From: Exiguobacterium chiriqhucha RW-2
GTDB lineage: Bacteria > Bacillota > Bacilli > Exiguobacteriales > Exiguobacteriaceae
Direction of reading: 5' to 3'
Length of the DNA: 64,000 nucleotides
Assembly (NCBI RefSeq): GCF_000416965.1
Contig: NZ_ATCL01000014.1
Location: 434,001-498,000, forward strand
Position 1 is the first letter of the stretch. Every line of letters starts with the position of its first letter. The notes under the pieces are model-generated. The model was given only the letters and a program-made list of their open reading frames with translations. It was not told the origin of the DNA and ran no database searches. The position numbers and the translations under genes were made by a program. This document shows positions 47,057 to 56,527 of this stretch, piece by piece.

Positions 47057-48183
47057 AACAAAAACTCGTTTTTATCGGAAACATCGCTTCTCCTTATCAG
47101 GTGAAGCTGTGCTACGCCTTGGAAGAGTACTTTGACTCTGAATTTTGGTTTTACGAATATCTAGATCAAAATCGGCCAGACTGGTGGAAAATCCCACTCG
47201 GTGATAAATGTCAGGTGTTGAAATATTCGAAGTGGTTTCCGAAGATTGGCTATCTCTCACTCGGCTTGATCCCAGAGTTGATTCGTTTCAAACCAGACGT
47301 CATCCTACTCGGCGGGTTCATGGCGGGACATGCTGCCATCGTGAGAATCGCGAAACTGTTCGGCATCAAAACCGTCATTATGAGTGAGCCGCTTCGACCG
47401 CTACAAAATGACGACGATCCGTCTGACCGGCTGACGAATCCGCAGGATAATCCATACAAAACGAAGCTGTTGCACTGGATGTTCAAGGACGCTGACCTCT
47501 ACTTCGGGATGGGGACGGTAGCAGTGGAGCAATTCAAACACCAACTCGGGTTTGACCCTAATAAAGTCGTACATGCGACGTATGCCCAAGACATTGATGC
47601 GTACTTCGATCATGGATTGAGACGGAAACAGCAGGGCGATACATTCAAACTATTGTTTGCGAATCGACTCGTCGAACGCTATCAACCACTACTCGTGCTA
47701 GAAGCGTATCGGAACTTATCAAAACGCTATTCCCTCGAACTCTATTTGAACAATTCGGGGCAACAGCTCGAGGCGTGTAAAGCCTACATCGCAGAACACG
47801 ATTTGAAGAACGTCCACTTCTTAGATGAGATTCGGGCGTGGGATGAGATGCCGAAAGTGTATGAACAAGCGGACATTTTGGTACTGCCGGCAACGTATTC
47901 GAACGGGAATGGGACTATCATCGAAGCGAGAGCCTCGGGCATGGGGGTCGTCATCAGCGATCAAATCAACAACGTCTCCCATCATTCCGTAGACGGTAAG
48001 AATTGCTATATGTGTGGCGTCACGGTCGAATCGATTGAACGAGGGATTGAACAATACCTCGAACATCCGGAGCGTCTCATCGAACATGGTATGTTATCGC
48101 GGGAACTCGTCAAGTTCCACCGTAACGATGTCACAGCAAAAGGGTACTATGACACGTTGCGTGCGAAACAGATTATTTCGTAA
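47053..48183 (+). CDS. GT4 glycosyltransferase
   Basis: 376 residues, ATG overlapping the capG stop, AAGGAGGGTG upstream. GT-B features: FIGNIASPYQVKL, LLGGFMAGHAAIVRIAKL, the donor region NGNGTIIEARASGMGVVISD. It probably transfers FucNAc or another residue of the repeat; the sugar cannot be read from sequence. Confidence 0.85.
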   Translation: MKQKLVFIGNIASPYQVKLCYALEEYFDSEFWFYEYLDQNRPDWWKIPLGDKCQVLKYSKWFPKIGYLSLGLIPELIRFKPDVILLGGFMAGHAAIVRIAKLFGIKTVIMSEPLRPLQNDDDPSDRLTNPQDNPYKTKLLHWMFKDADLYFGMGTVAVEQFKHQLGFDPNKVVHATYAQDIDAYFDHGLRRKQQGDTFKLLFANRLVERYQPLLVLEAYRNLSKRYSLELYLNNSGQQLEACKAYIAEHDLKNVHFLDEIRAWDEMPKVYEQADILVLPATYSNGNGTIIEARASGMGVVISDQINNVSHHSVDGKNCYMCGVTVESIERGIEQYLEHPERLIEHGMLSRELVKFHRNDVTAKGYYDTLRAKQIIS

Positions 48184-48195
48184 AGGAGAAATGTC

Positions 48196-48912
48196 ATGAA
48201 CGTGGCCATTATGCAGCCTTACTTCTTCCCATATATCGGGTACTTCCAATTGATTCATGCGGTTGATACGTTCGTTGTGTATGACGACGTTCATTTCATC
48301 AAAAAGGGTTGGATTCATCGCAATCGGATTCTGATTGACGGAAATCCTCATCCGATCACCTTACCCATTCAGAAGATGAGCCAGAATCGTTTGATTTGCG
48401 ACCATGAGCGTTCGCAACCAGACGAAATCGTTGAACAACAGTTGAAGTTGTTGCGACACGCCTATCACAAAGCCCCTCAATTTGAACACGTCTTCCCGTT
48501 ACTCGAACGCGTGATTCGTCATCCCGAGCGAAACGTCGGGAAATATTTGGCATACAGCATCGAGGAAGTCGCTCGGTACCTCGGCATTTCAACGACATTC
48601 ATTCTCTCGTCAGAATTGAACGCTGGGGTTGGATTGAAGGGCCAAGCGAGAATCCTCAATATATGTGAGCATTTGAGGGCGACGCATTACGTGAATGCCA
48701 TCAACGGAATGGACTTGTACGATACCGAGGTGTTCGAACAGGCGGGAATCGATTTATCATTCATCGAGACCGAGCCAATCATTTACCATCAAGAATCATG
48801 TCCGTTTCAAGCGAATCTGTCCATCATCGACGTGATGATGCATTGTCCCAAACAGGAAATCCAGCTCATCCTTGAACGTTACGCACTCGTCTCGAATCGC
48901 CAAGTGACCTAG
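48196..48912 (+). CDS. WbqC-like family protein
   Basis: 238 residues, AAAGGAG upstream. Opening MQPYFFPYIGYFQLIHAVD and FIKKGWIHRNRIL are the WbqC signature. The family occurs in O-antigen and EPS loci beside DegT aminotransferases, where an acyl or aminoacyl transfer to a 4-amino sugar has been suspected. The biochemical role is not established to my knowledge. Here it precedes exactly such an aminotransferase by 10 bp. Confidence 0.88.
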   Translation: MNVAIMQPYFFPYIGYFQLIHAVDTFVVYDDVHFIKKGWIHRNRILIDGNPHPITLPIQKMSQNRLICDHERSQPDEIVEQQLKLLRHAYHKAPQFEHVFPLLERVIRHPERNVGKYLAYSIEEVARYLGISTTFILSSELNAGVGLKGQARILNICEHLRATHYVNAINGMDLYDTEVFEQAGIDLSFIETEPIIYHQESCPFQANLSIIDVMMHCPKQEIQLILERYALVSNRQVT

Positions 48913-48922
48913 GAGGTGCCTT

Positions 48923-50098
48923 ATGCTACACATCATCGATATCCAATCCGCCGCATTCCCGGTTCGTCCAGTAGTGAACAAGCCTGACCGCAAACCGACA
49001 GCTATTCCGGTCACCAAATCCGTACTTCCCTCCTTTGAAGAATATACGGATGAGATTCGTGACATATGGGAGTCAGGATGGTTGACGAACAACGGCACCA
49101 AACATCAGCAACTTGAACAGGAGCTGATTGAGTATTTGGATGTAGAACACGTGTCACTGTTCACGAACGGGCACTTGGCGCTCGAGACGGCGATTGAAGC
49201 ACTCGGATTGACAGGTGAGGTCATTACGACGCCTTTTACTTTTGCTTCGACAAGTCATGCACTGATTCGTAAAGGGCTAACACCCGTTTATGGAGATATC
49301 CGATCAGATGACTTTACGCTCGATGCTACAAAACTAGAACATCTGATTACACCCAAAACTTCAGCCATCCTTCCTGTCCATGTATACGGAAATGTATGTG
49401 ATGTTGAGGCCATCGAAGCGATTGCCAAACGACACAACTTGAAAGTGATTTATGACGCGGCCCATACGTTCGGCGTCAAAGTGAACGGACGAGGAATCGG
49501 AACGTTCGGAGACGTCTCGATGTTCAGTTTCCACGCCACGAAAGTATTCCATACCATCGAAGGCGGGGCTCTGACATACAATGATCCGGCACTGAAACAT
49601 CGTTTCGACCAATTGAAAAACTTTGGCATCACCGGACCAGAAACGGTGGAAGTGACGGGCGGGAACGCCAAGATGAACGAGTTCCAAGCAGCGATGGGGC
49701 TATGCAACTTGCGTCGTATTGATGAGACGATCGCGCGGCGGAAGCAAGTGCGCGAGCTATATGACGAATTACTCAAGAACATTCCAGGAATTCGGATTCT
49801 GACACCTCAAGAAGGTGTCGAGACGAACCATTCGTACTATCCCATCATTTTCACAGCAGAAGAAAATCGACGGGATGAACTGCATGACGCCCTGGCGAAA
49901 GAAGGAATCTTCACTCGAAAGTACTTCTATCCGCTCGTAACGGATTATGCGTGGAATCATAATCGTTTCGCGAGCCGTCGCACACCCGTTGCCCGCACGA
50001 TTGCCGAACGTGTACTGACACTTCCACTTTACCCAGACCTTACTACAGAAGATGTAACCCGGATTTGTGCCACGATTCAAGAAAGGGTGATGAAGTGA
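48923..50098 (+). CDS. DegT/DnrJ/EryC1-type sugar aminotransferase
   Basis: 391 residues, AGGAGGTG upstream. PLP-dependent fold type [44 protein letters not shown] and the PLP lysine in [14 protein letters not shown]. With rfbA and rfbB downstream, and no rmlC/rmlD, it likely aminates dTDP-4-keto-6-deoxyglucose at C4, as VioA does. An N-terminal extension of ~30 residues precedes the family core. The stop overlaps the rfbA start. Confidence 0.9.
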   Translation: MLHIIDIQSAAFPVRPVVNKPDRKPTAIPVTKSVLPSFEEYTDEIRDIWESGWLTNNGTKHQQLEQELIEYLDVEHVSLFTNGHLALETAIEALGLTGEVITTPFTFASTSHALIRKGLTPVYGDIRSDDFTLDATKLEHLITPKTSAILPVHVYGNVCDVEAIEAIAKRHNLKVIYDAAHTFGVKVNGRGIGTFGDVSMFSFHATKVFHTIEGGALTYNDPALKHRFDQLKNFGITGPETVEVTGGNAKMNEFQAAMGLCNLRRIDETIARRKQVRELYDELLKNIPGIRILTPQEGVETNHSYYPIIFTAEENRRDELHDALAKEGIFTRKYFYPLVTDYAWNHNRFASRRTPVARTIAERVLTLPLYPDLTTEDVTRICATIQERVMK

Positions 50099-51069
50099 TG
50101 AAAGGGATTATATTAGCGGGTGGGAATGGAACGCGCCTCTATCCGATGACGAAGGCCGTCTCGAAACAACTGTTACCAATCTACGACAAGCCGTTGATTT
50201 ACTATCCAATGTCCGTGTTGATGCTCGCAGGTATTCGGGAGATTCTGCTCATTTCGACTCCGCAAGACATTGGTGGATACGAGCGATTGTTCGGGGACGG
50301 GCATCAACTCGGTATCGACATCTCGTATAAAGTGCAGACCAAGCCGGTCGGACTAGCAGATGCGTTTATTTTAGGAGCTGACTTCATCGGTGACGACTCG
50401 GTCTGTCTCATCTTGGGGGATAACGTTTTCTACGGACCGGATTTAACTCGATTCTTGAAACACGCACAATCGAAAAAACAAGGAGCGACCGTCTTTGGCT
50501 ATCCGGTAAAAGATCCACGGGCGTTTGGAGTCGTTGAATTTGATTCACAAAATCGAGTTGTCTCGATTGAAGAAAAACCGGCTGAACCAAAATCGAACTA
50601 TGCGGTCCCAGGACTTTACTTTTACGACAATCAAGTCGTGGAGTTCGCCAAACGTGTTGAGCCTTCTGCACGAGGAGAACTCGAAATCACGTCAATCAAT
50701 AATATGTATCTGGAACGCGGCGAGTTGAACGTCGTTTTGTTCGGCCGCGGAATGGCCTGGCTCGATACCGGCACACCAGAAGGCATGATCAAAGCAGCTG
50801 TGTTCGTTCAAACGGTACAAGAACGGCAAGGCTATTACATCGCCTGTCTCGAGGAAATCGCTTGGCGTCGCGGGTTCATCACAAGAGATGAGTTGAAAGA
50901 TATCGGTTTGACGCTCAAGATGACGGATTATGGACAATATCTCTTATCACTCGTCGAGGAAGGGGAGAGAACGGATGCGAACGATTCTAGTGACTGGCGG
51001 AGCCGGGTTCATCGGTTCAAATTTCATAAAACACTTACGGGTAAAACATCCGACGTACCGCATTCTTAA
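50098..51069 (+). CDS. rfbA: Glucose-1-phosphate thymidylyltransferase
   Basis: 323 residues from the ATG at 50098 (GAAAGGGTG upstream; TGATG overlap). [34 protein letters not shown] and ILGDNVFYG are diagnostic. It makes dTDP-glucose. The family usually ends soon after [11 protein letters not shown]; here ~30 extra residues overlap rfbB by 95 bp. Confidence 0.96.
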   Translation: MKGIILAGGNGTRLYPMTKAVSKQLLPIYDKPLIYYPMSVLMLAGIREILLISTPQDIGGYERLFGDGHQLGIDISYKVQTKPVGLADAFILGADFIGDDSVCLILGDNVFYGPDLTRFLKHAQSKKQGATVFGYPVKDPRAFGVVEFDSQNRVVSIEEKPAEPKSNYAVPGLYFYDNQVVEFAKRVEPSARGELEITSINNMYLERGELNVVLFGRGMAWLDTGTPEGMIKAAVFVQTVQERQGYYIACLEEIAWRRGFITRDELKDIGLTLKMTDYGQYLLSLVEEGERTDANDSSDWRSRVHRFKFHKTLTGKTSDVPHS

Positions 51070-52033
51070 CGTCGATGTGCTCACCTATGCAGGGAACTTG
51101 GAGAACTTGCGCGAGTTCGAAGCAGATCCGCTTTATCATTTCGAAAAGGTTGATATTCGTGACCGTCAAGCAATTGAACAGTTGTTTCAAGCATATGACG
51201 TGGATGAAGTCGTTCACTTCGCTGCAGAATCACACGTCGATCGGAGTATCACCGAGCCCGAGTTGTTTTTGACGACAAACATTCTCGGGACGCAGGTGTT
51301 GCTCGACATGGCGATGCGACATTGGAAAGTGGCCCCCGATGATAAATATAGCCGGGAGTATAAGGAAGGCGTCTGTTTCGTCCATGTGTCGACCGACGAA
51401 GTGTACGGGTCACTCGGAGTGACTGGTTATTTCACCGAAGACTCATCCATCGCTCCGAATAGTCCATATTCCGCCTCGAAAGCAAGCTCTGATTTACTCG
51501 TTCGAGCCTATTACGAGACATATGGATTGCCGGTCAAGACGACCCGATGCAGCAATAACTATGGGCCGTATCAATTCCCAGAGAAACTCATTCCGCTCAT
51601 GATTCATAACTGTATGTCGAATCTGCCATTGCCAGTCTATGGAGACGGGCAACAGATTCGAGACTGGCTTCATGTAAGCGATCATTGTGAAGCCATCGAT
51701 GTCGTTCGAGAACATGGGCGCTTCGGCGAAGTGTACAATATCGGCGGTCATAATGAAAAGACGAACTTGGAGCTCGTGCAAATCATCATCAACGCGTTCG
51801 GTCAGTCAGAAGAATTGATTCAATTCGTCAAAGATCGTCCGGGGCATGATCGACGCTATGCGATCGACGCGACCAAGATGGCCGATGAATTGGGCTGGAC
51901 CCCACGATATCGGTTTGAAGACGGAATCGCCGAAACGATTCAGTGGTATGTGGAACATCCTGAATGGATTGAACGAATCGTATCCGGTGCGTATCAAACC
52001 TATTACGACTCGATGTATTCTTCGTTCAGATAG
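50975..52033 (+). CDS. rfbB: dTDP-glucose 4,6-dehydratase
   Basis: 352 residues from the ATG at 50975, AAGGGGAGAG upstream inside rfb[32 protein letters not shown], catalytic [11 protein letters not shown] and [17 protein letters not shown]. The product dTDP-4-keto-6-deoxyglucose would feed the DegT aminotransferase. Confidence 0.96.
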   Translation: MRTILVTGGAGFIGSNFIKHLRVKHPTYRILNVDVLTYAGNLENLREFEADPLYHFEKVDIRDRQAIEQLFQAYDVDEVVHFAAESHVDRSITEPELFLTTNILGTQVLLDMAMRHWKVAPDDKYSREYKEGVCFVHVSTDEVYGSLGVTGYFTEDSSIAPNSPYSASKASSDLLVRAYYETYGLPVKTTRCSNNYGPYQFPEKLIPLMIHNCMSNLPLPVYGDGQQIRDWLHVSDHCEAIDVVREHGRFGEVYNIGGHNEKTNLELVQIIINAFGQSEELIQFVKDRPGHDRRYAIDATKMADELGWTPRYRFEDGIAETIQWYVEHPEWIERIVSGAYQTYYDSMYSSFR

Positions 52034-52044
52034 GAGGGATTACC

Positions 52045-52653
52045 ATGTACGAACGTTTGGTGAAGCGTCCACAAGACGCAATCCTTGCGACGGTTTCGTT
52101 ACTCGTTTTAAGTCCTGTTCTTCTGACGATTGCGGGTCTCATCAAGTGGAAAATCGGTGGACCGGTGTTGTTCAAACAAAAACGGCCTGGTAAGGACGGC
52201 GTCATCTTCGAGATGGTGAAGTTTCGGACGATGACGGATGAGCGGGATGAACATGGCGATTTGTTGCCGGACGAGGTACGTTTGACCCCGTTCGGGCAGA
52301 CGCTCCGGTCGCTCAGTCTAGATGAGCTACCGAGCCTGCTCAATATCGTCAAAGGCGACATTGCGATTGTCGGACCGCGCCCATTGCTAGTCGAATATTT
52401 ACCACGTTATAACGATGAGCAACGCCGACGTCACGATGTCCGTCCCGGACTGACTGGGCTCGCACAAGTGAGCGGACGGAACCGCTTATCGTGGTCAGAA
52501 CGTTTCGCGCTCGACGTGAAGTACGTCGACAACGTCACGTTCCTCAACGACTGGAAAATCATCCTGCAGACGGTCGGTAAAGTCTTGAAGAAGGATGGCA
52601 TCTCGTCAGACACGGCGGCGACGATGGAGGCGTTTATGGGGAATGAAAGATGA
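52045..52653 (+). CDS. Initiating sugar-1-phosphate transferase (EpsL/PglC type)
   Basis: 202 residues, AGGAGGG upstream. One N-terminal re-entrant hydrophobic helix (ATVSLLVLSPVLLTIAGLI), then KFRTMTDERDEHG, LRSLSLDELPSLLNIVKGD, VGPRPLL and RPGLTGLAQVSGRNR. It loads the first sugar phosphate onto undecaprenyl phosphate. It is the small monotopic form and is placed last in the locus. Confidence 0.93.
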   Translation: MYERLVKRPQDAILATVSLLVLSPVLLTIAGLIKWKIGGPVLFKQKRPGKDGVIFEMVKFRTMTDERDEHGDLLPDEVRLTPFGQTLRSLSLDELPSLLNIVKGDIAIVGPRPLLVEYLPRYNDEQRRRHDVRPGLTGLAQVSGRNRLSWSERFALDVKYVDNVTFLNDWKIILQTVGKVLKKDGISSDTAATMEAFMGNER

Positions 52654-52670
52654 AATGTGTTGTCAACTGA

Positions 52671-52704
52671 AGCGAGTGGGCATGTGTCCGCTCGTTTTCT
52701 TGTG
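52671..52704 (+). terminator. Rho-independent terminator of the EPS locus
   Basis: CGAGTGGGCA, loop TG, TGTCCGCTCG, then TTTTCTTG; contains G-U pairs. Confidence 0.7.
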
Positions 52705-52806
52705 TGCCATTTCTTTTGACGAACTTCACCAGAACGTCACTCGAGTCTGTCGACCCGACATGTTATAACTAAATATGTGAATAATTGAGCAAATGGAGGT
52801 TTATAC

Positions 52807-53451
52807 ATGAAACGATTCCTGTTCTTATTCGTCGGACTCATCCTGATTCTGACGGCATGCAGTCAAAGCGAGGCCGTCGACTCGACGAAAATCCATACAT
52901 ATACGGCCTACGAGCTCCCACTCGAAGAAAAAGTCGTGCTCGGGGAAGGCGAGCATGAGATCGTGTTCCTCTTCGACTACAGCTGTCCGTGGTGTAAGAA
53001 GTGGATGGAAGAGGTACTGCCGGAAATCGAGGAGCGCTGGCTTGACGCGGGCGAGGCGACGTTCAAAGGACAGCCGCTCGTCCTGTTGAACGAACAGTCG
53101 CAACTGCTCGCGAACGTGGATTATAACGTGGAACGGCTCATCCCGGACCGCTACTATGAAGTGCAGCGCGCCATCGGACACGACTCGGGGTCGGACGGCT
53201 TCGGGACGGAAACCCATGTCCAAAAAATCGCCTCTGAGTTCAACCTGAATGTGGACGAACTGCTTGAGAACCACGTCGATATCGGCATCCAAAACTCACG
53301 GCTGTTCACGCGCGACTTCGGCGTCAAGTACGTGCCGACGGTGTACGTCGACGGTATCCAGCTCGTAGACGCGTTCAGTTTGGAGGAAATGGAACACGTC
53401 ATGAACGGCACCATCGAAGCGGGCGACGAAGTCGAGGTACCGGAAGACTAA
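52807..53451 (+). CDS. DsbA-like thioredoxin-fold lipoprotein
   Basis: 214 residues, GGAGG upstream. Lipoprotein signal with lipobox ILTAC (Cys ~18). Redox motif CPWC in FLFDYSCPWCKKWM and cis-Pro loop in YVPTVYVDG. It is expected to act as a thiol oxidase/isomerase outside the membrane. Monocistronic, with no Dsb partner nearby. Confidence 0.9.
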   Translation: MKRFLFLFVGLILILTACSQSEAVDSTKIHTYTAYELPLEEKVVLGEGEHEIVFLFDYSCPWCKKWMEEVLPEIEERWLDAGEATFKGQPLVLLNEQSQLLANVDYNVERLIPDRYYEVQRAIGHDSGSDGFGTETHVQKIASEFNLNVDELLENHVDIGIQNSRLFTRDFGVKYVPTVYVDGIQLVDAFSLEEMEHVMNGTIEAGDEVEVPED

Positions 53452-53455
53452 AAAT

Positions 53456-53482
53456 AACCCCTCGTCGCGGGACGAGGGGTTG
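53456..53482. terminator. Bidirectional rho-independent terminator
   Basis: AACCCCTCGTC, loop GCGG, GACGAGGGGTT between convergent genes. Flanking T/A runs are short. Confidence 0.8.
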
Positions 53483-53487
53483 CATCA

Positions 53488-54342
53488 TCAATTCTCGAAA
53501 TACGGTTTGACGAACAGCTCGAACAGTTCGGCATCGAGCAAGTACCGGTTCGAATAGAACGGGTCGTTGTCCGGCGTGATCGGATTCGGGCTCAAGATGA
53601 ACGCTTGTTCGAAGCCGAGGTCTTGCACCGTCTCGGTCACAGCGTCGCTCGTGTTGCCGAACGGATAGGCAATTGTCGTGACGCGCGTCCCGAGATTCTT
53701 TTCGATGGCGGCGACACTCGTCTCCAAATCTTGTCGGAGCTCATCTTGCATGTCTTCCGGCAAGAAGACGGCGCCTCCGTCTTTGACGTAATGCATGTCA
53801 TGCGTATGCGTCCCGAAGTCGGCGAGTCCGCTCGCCTGCATGTCTTTCAATTCGGTCCACGGGGCGAGGTCCAAGTTTTGGAACGCCTCGCCGACATGAC
53901 CGGTGATGATGAACAGCGTGAACGGGATCTGCTTGTCTTTCAAAATCGGGAACGCGTTCTCATAGACGGTATGGTCGACGTCATCGAATGAGATCCACAC
54001 GCATTTGTCCGGAATCGGATCACCGGAGCGATAGCCGAGCAAGTCGGCCTGCGTCGCGAAGTGGACGCCTGCTTCTTGGAGCCACGTCATCTGCTGCTCG
54101 AACTTGTCGGCGTAGACGTTGTAGCGGACAAGTTCGGACGAGCCGGTCACGTTCTCGACGAGCTTGTTCCACGTATCCGGCTGTTTGACGCGGTGATAGT
54201 TGAGACCGAGACAGACGTCCTCGGTCGGGAGGAGTGCCGCATCGGGCACGTCCTCGTTTGTCGTCGAGGACACATCGTATACTTTCCAAGCGATACCCCC
54301 AATAATGAGTAGTACCATGAGCCATTTTGCGTAGCGCATCAT
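53488..54342 (-). CDS. icaB: PNAG deacetylase, IcaB-like (CE4)
   Basis: 284 residues with an N-terminal membrane anchor (~6-20). CE4 features: metal-binding Asp in WISFDDVDHT, His in DFGTHTHDMHYV, and AYPFGNTSDAV. It partly de-N-acetylates poly-beta-1,6-GlcNAc at the cell surface. Last gene of the ica-type operon; ATG overlaps the icaD-like stop by four bases. Confidence 0.88.
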   Translation of the reverse strand: MMRYAKWLMVLLIIGGIAWKVYDVSSTTNEDVPDAALLPTEDVCLGLNYHRVKQPDTWNKLVENVTGSSELVRYNVYADKFEQQMTWLQEAGVHFATQADLLGYRSGDPIPDKCVWISFDDVDHTVYENAFPILKDKQIPFTLFIITGHVGEAFQNLDLAPWTELKDMQASGLADFGTHTHDMHYVKDGGAVFLPEDMQDELRQDLETSVAAIEKNLGTRVTTIAYPFGNTSDAVTETVQDLGFEQAFILSPNPITPDNDPFYSNRYLLDAELFELFVKPYFEN

Positions 54343-54818
54343 TTCAACTCTTTCACCGGATTTTCTTTAAACACAATCACCTTCTCGGATTGAAGTCGCT
54401 CGATATCTTCCGGCTCCATCAAGTCGAGTTTGAGCCAATCGTCGAGCGTCGTGTCCGTCGGCATCTGCCGGCGGTTGAGCGGGCCGTACTTCCGCTTGTT
54501 GTACGTCCGCCACAGGAAGAGCAACAGGGCGGCGACGAACGACGAGACGAGCCCGAAATAGAGCAACTCGCGGATGTCGGCGTTCGTCACGTTCAAGGCG
54601 GTCTTGAGGATGGCGATATAGCGGTCGTTCACGTCGACGACGGCGCTCAAGAAGAACCACGTGACGATGAACGTATACAGCCAGAACACGACCGTGAGCA
54701 ACAGCTCAATCCCTTTGCGGAACACGTTCTGTTTCGTCTTGACGAGAATCTCTTGCTCGTAATCATATAACTTACTTACAGGCTGCTTCTCCGTGCCCCC
54801 CGGTCTGGTGAACTCCAT
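54339..54818 (-). CDS. icaD: IcaD/PgaD-like accessory protein of PNAG synthase
   Basis: 159 residues, AAAGGAGG nine bases upstream, overlapping icaA by 43 bp. Two transmembrane segments (~37-62 and ~85-103) and a charged C-terminus, the PgaD layout. It should pair with the synthase to give full activity. The call rests largely on context and topology. Confidence 0.78.
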   Translation of the reverse strand: MEFTRPGGTEKQPVSKLYDYEQEILVKTKQNVFRKGIELLLTVVFWLYTFIVTWFFLSAVVDVNDRYIAILKTALNVTNADIRELLYFGLVSSFVAALLLFLWRTYNKRKYGPLNRRQMPTDTTLDDWLKLDLMEPEDIERLQSEKVIVFKENPVKELK

Positions 54819-56035
54819 GTCGCATAGCCTCCTTTCACACGGGCTCTAATCGCTTTCGGTGTCGCCGCGATGACGACGAACGTGTTGAGCATCCAGTAGA
54901 TGACCGGATACCAAGCGGCCCAGACGTAATATTTGAACACTTTATCGTAACGGGCGTCGTTCCAGAGCGAGATGATCAGCTGGACGTGACTGACGAGGAC
55001 GAGCGCGAACGAGTTGTACGTGAACCAAATCAACATGTCCTGCCACGTGTCGGCCGTCGCGAACAGATACACCGTGACGATGAGCCATGCATACGCCCAG
55101 AGGACGCTGACGACCTGTTCGATATAGACGGGCCAAATCCGGCGCTGGCGCCAGTCTTTGAAGATGTCGAAGTGACGCAAGACGACTTCCTGTCCGCCTT
55201 GCGACCAGCGCACGCGCTGTTTCCAAATGCCAGAGATCGACTCGGGGACGAGCATCCAGCAGAGGGCACGTGGCTCATAACGTATGTCCCAGAAATTCTT
55301 CTGGAGTTTCCACGAGACGGCGATGTCCTCGGTGATCATGTCGCGGTCCCAAAGACCGACCGACAGCAACGCTTTCTTGCGGAACATGACGATGACGCCG
55401 GAAACGGTCATGATTTTACCCATGACTCGTTGCGTCCGTTTGATGGAGCCGATAATCGACGAGTATTCGACGAGCTGCATCCGGCTGAGGAGCGTGTCGC
55501 GGTTACGGATACGCGGGTTGCCGGTGACGGCACCGACGCGCTCACCGCGATTCAAGAAATGACGGACGAGGTAATACGGGGCCTCCTCGCTCAAGAACGC
55601 GTCCGAGTCGACGCAGAGCAAATACTCGGAGCGGGCGGCGTGGGCGGCCATATGTAAGGCGTTCGCCTTGCCTCGGTTCTCATGACAGTCGATGACACGC
55701 AGACGCTCGTACTCGTCGGCGAGCCCGACGAGAATGTCGCCGGTCTTGTCACGGCTGCCATCGTTGACGGCGATAATCTCAAAATTCGGATAGGTGAGAC
55801 GGTCCAAGTATTCGATCGTCTCGGCAATCGTCTCTTCTTCGTTATAACAAGGAATCAAGATACTGATGAGCGGCCATTCCCGCTCGTTCAAATCGAGTTC
55901 TTCCTCTTTCTCCCGCGTCAAGCTGAATAAGAGAGCGCCTGAAATCCAAAACAGCGCCATGAAGAACGGATACCAAAACACGAATTGGGCCAGTGGTTCG
56001 ATCCAAGGTGCGATGTCGAGCCCGTAAAAATTCAT
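54776..56035 (-). CDS. icaA: Poly-beta-1,6-N-acetylglucosamine synthase
   Basis: 419 residues, AAGGGGAG six bases upstream. GT2 synthase with N-terminal membrane helix (~18-38), SILIPCYNEEETI, AVNDGSRDKTG, DSDAFLSEEAP, TED in MITEDIAVSW and the QRVRWSQGG polymerisation motif, then C-terminal membrane helices. It polymerises UDP-GlcNAc at the membrane. No icaC-like acyltransferase is present. Confidence 0.92.
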   Translation of the reverse strand: MNFYGLDIAPWIEPLAQFVFWYPFFMALFWISGALLFSLTREKEEELDLNEREWPLISILIPCYNEEETIAETIEYLDRLTYPNFEIIAVNDGSRDKTGDILVGLADEYERLRVIDCHENRGKANALHMAAHAARSEYLLCVDSDAFLSEEAPYYLVRHFLNRGERVGAVTGNPRIRNRDTLLSRMQLVEYSSIIGSIKRTQRVMGKIMTVSGVIVMFRKKALLSVGLWDRDMITEDIAVSWKLQKNFWDIRYEPRALCWMLVPESISGIWKQRVRWSQGGQEVVLRHFDIFKDWRQRRIWPVYIEQVVSVLWAYAWLIVTVYLFATADTWQDMLIWFTYNSFALVLVSHVQLIISLWNDARYDKVFKYYVWAAWYPVIYWMLNTFVVIAATPKAIRARVKGGYATWSSPDRGARRSSL

Positions 56036-56133
56036 AATTGTCTCCCCTTATTATTCAATAAGATATGGTATGTAAGATACTAGTTGATATAGAATTATTA
56101 TTTCATATTAATTGGGTGAAATATACATTTAAT

Positions 56134-56164
56134 AAAAAAAGACATTCGACGTGTGTCAAATGTC
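56134..56164 (-). terminator. Rho-independent terminator overlapping a small gene's stop
   Basis: On the minus strand, GACATT-T-GAC, loop ACAC, GTC-G-AATGTC, then TTTTTTT. Confidence 0.85.
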
Positions 56165-56401
56165 TGGGTGCTTGTTCAGTTTCGTCCGTCTGTCTTTGCG
56201 CCATTTCCAAACGAACAAACCGATCAGCGCGAGGACAGGGGCCGCAACCCAAGGGCGGGCTTCGATGATGGAGACGAGTTCGAAAATCGAGAGCCATCCG
56301 CTGATCATGATGAGAATCAGCAGGAAAGTCTTGAGTCCACCTCGAATAGGAAACCAGTAGAACACGAAGAGCGTAATCAAAAAGAAAGCGAGCAATCCCA
56401 T
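56156..56401 (-). CDS. Small membrane protein, unknown
   Basis: 81 residues from the ATG at 56401 (AAAGGA eight bases upstream; the longer frame is unsupported). Three hydrophobic segments followed by a basic tail KWRKDRRTKLNK. It precedes icaA on the same strand but a terminator intervenes. Confidence 0.7.
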   Translation of the reverse strand: MGLLAFFLITLFVFYWFPIRGGLKTFLLILIMISGWLSIFELVSIIEARPWVAAPVLALIGLFVWKWRKDRRTKLNKHPDI

Positions 56402-56527
56402 GCGGTTATTCCTTTCTAGCCTCATTTTGACTCATTATAGCAGAGAATATTCAGAGAGTGTTAGAGCCTTCCCTTGCACGCCGCTTTTCGGTACTGTTAA
56501 TAGAAGACTATTGAAGGAGGAACTATC

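Noticed and set aside
54986-55657. Plus-strand open frame of 223 codons
   Set aside because: Antisense to the PNAG synthase gene, whose motifs are unambiguous; the sequence has no recognisable domain.
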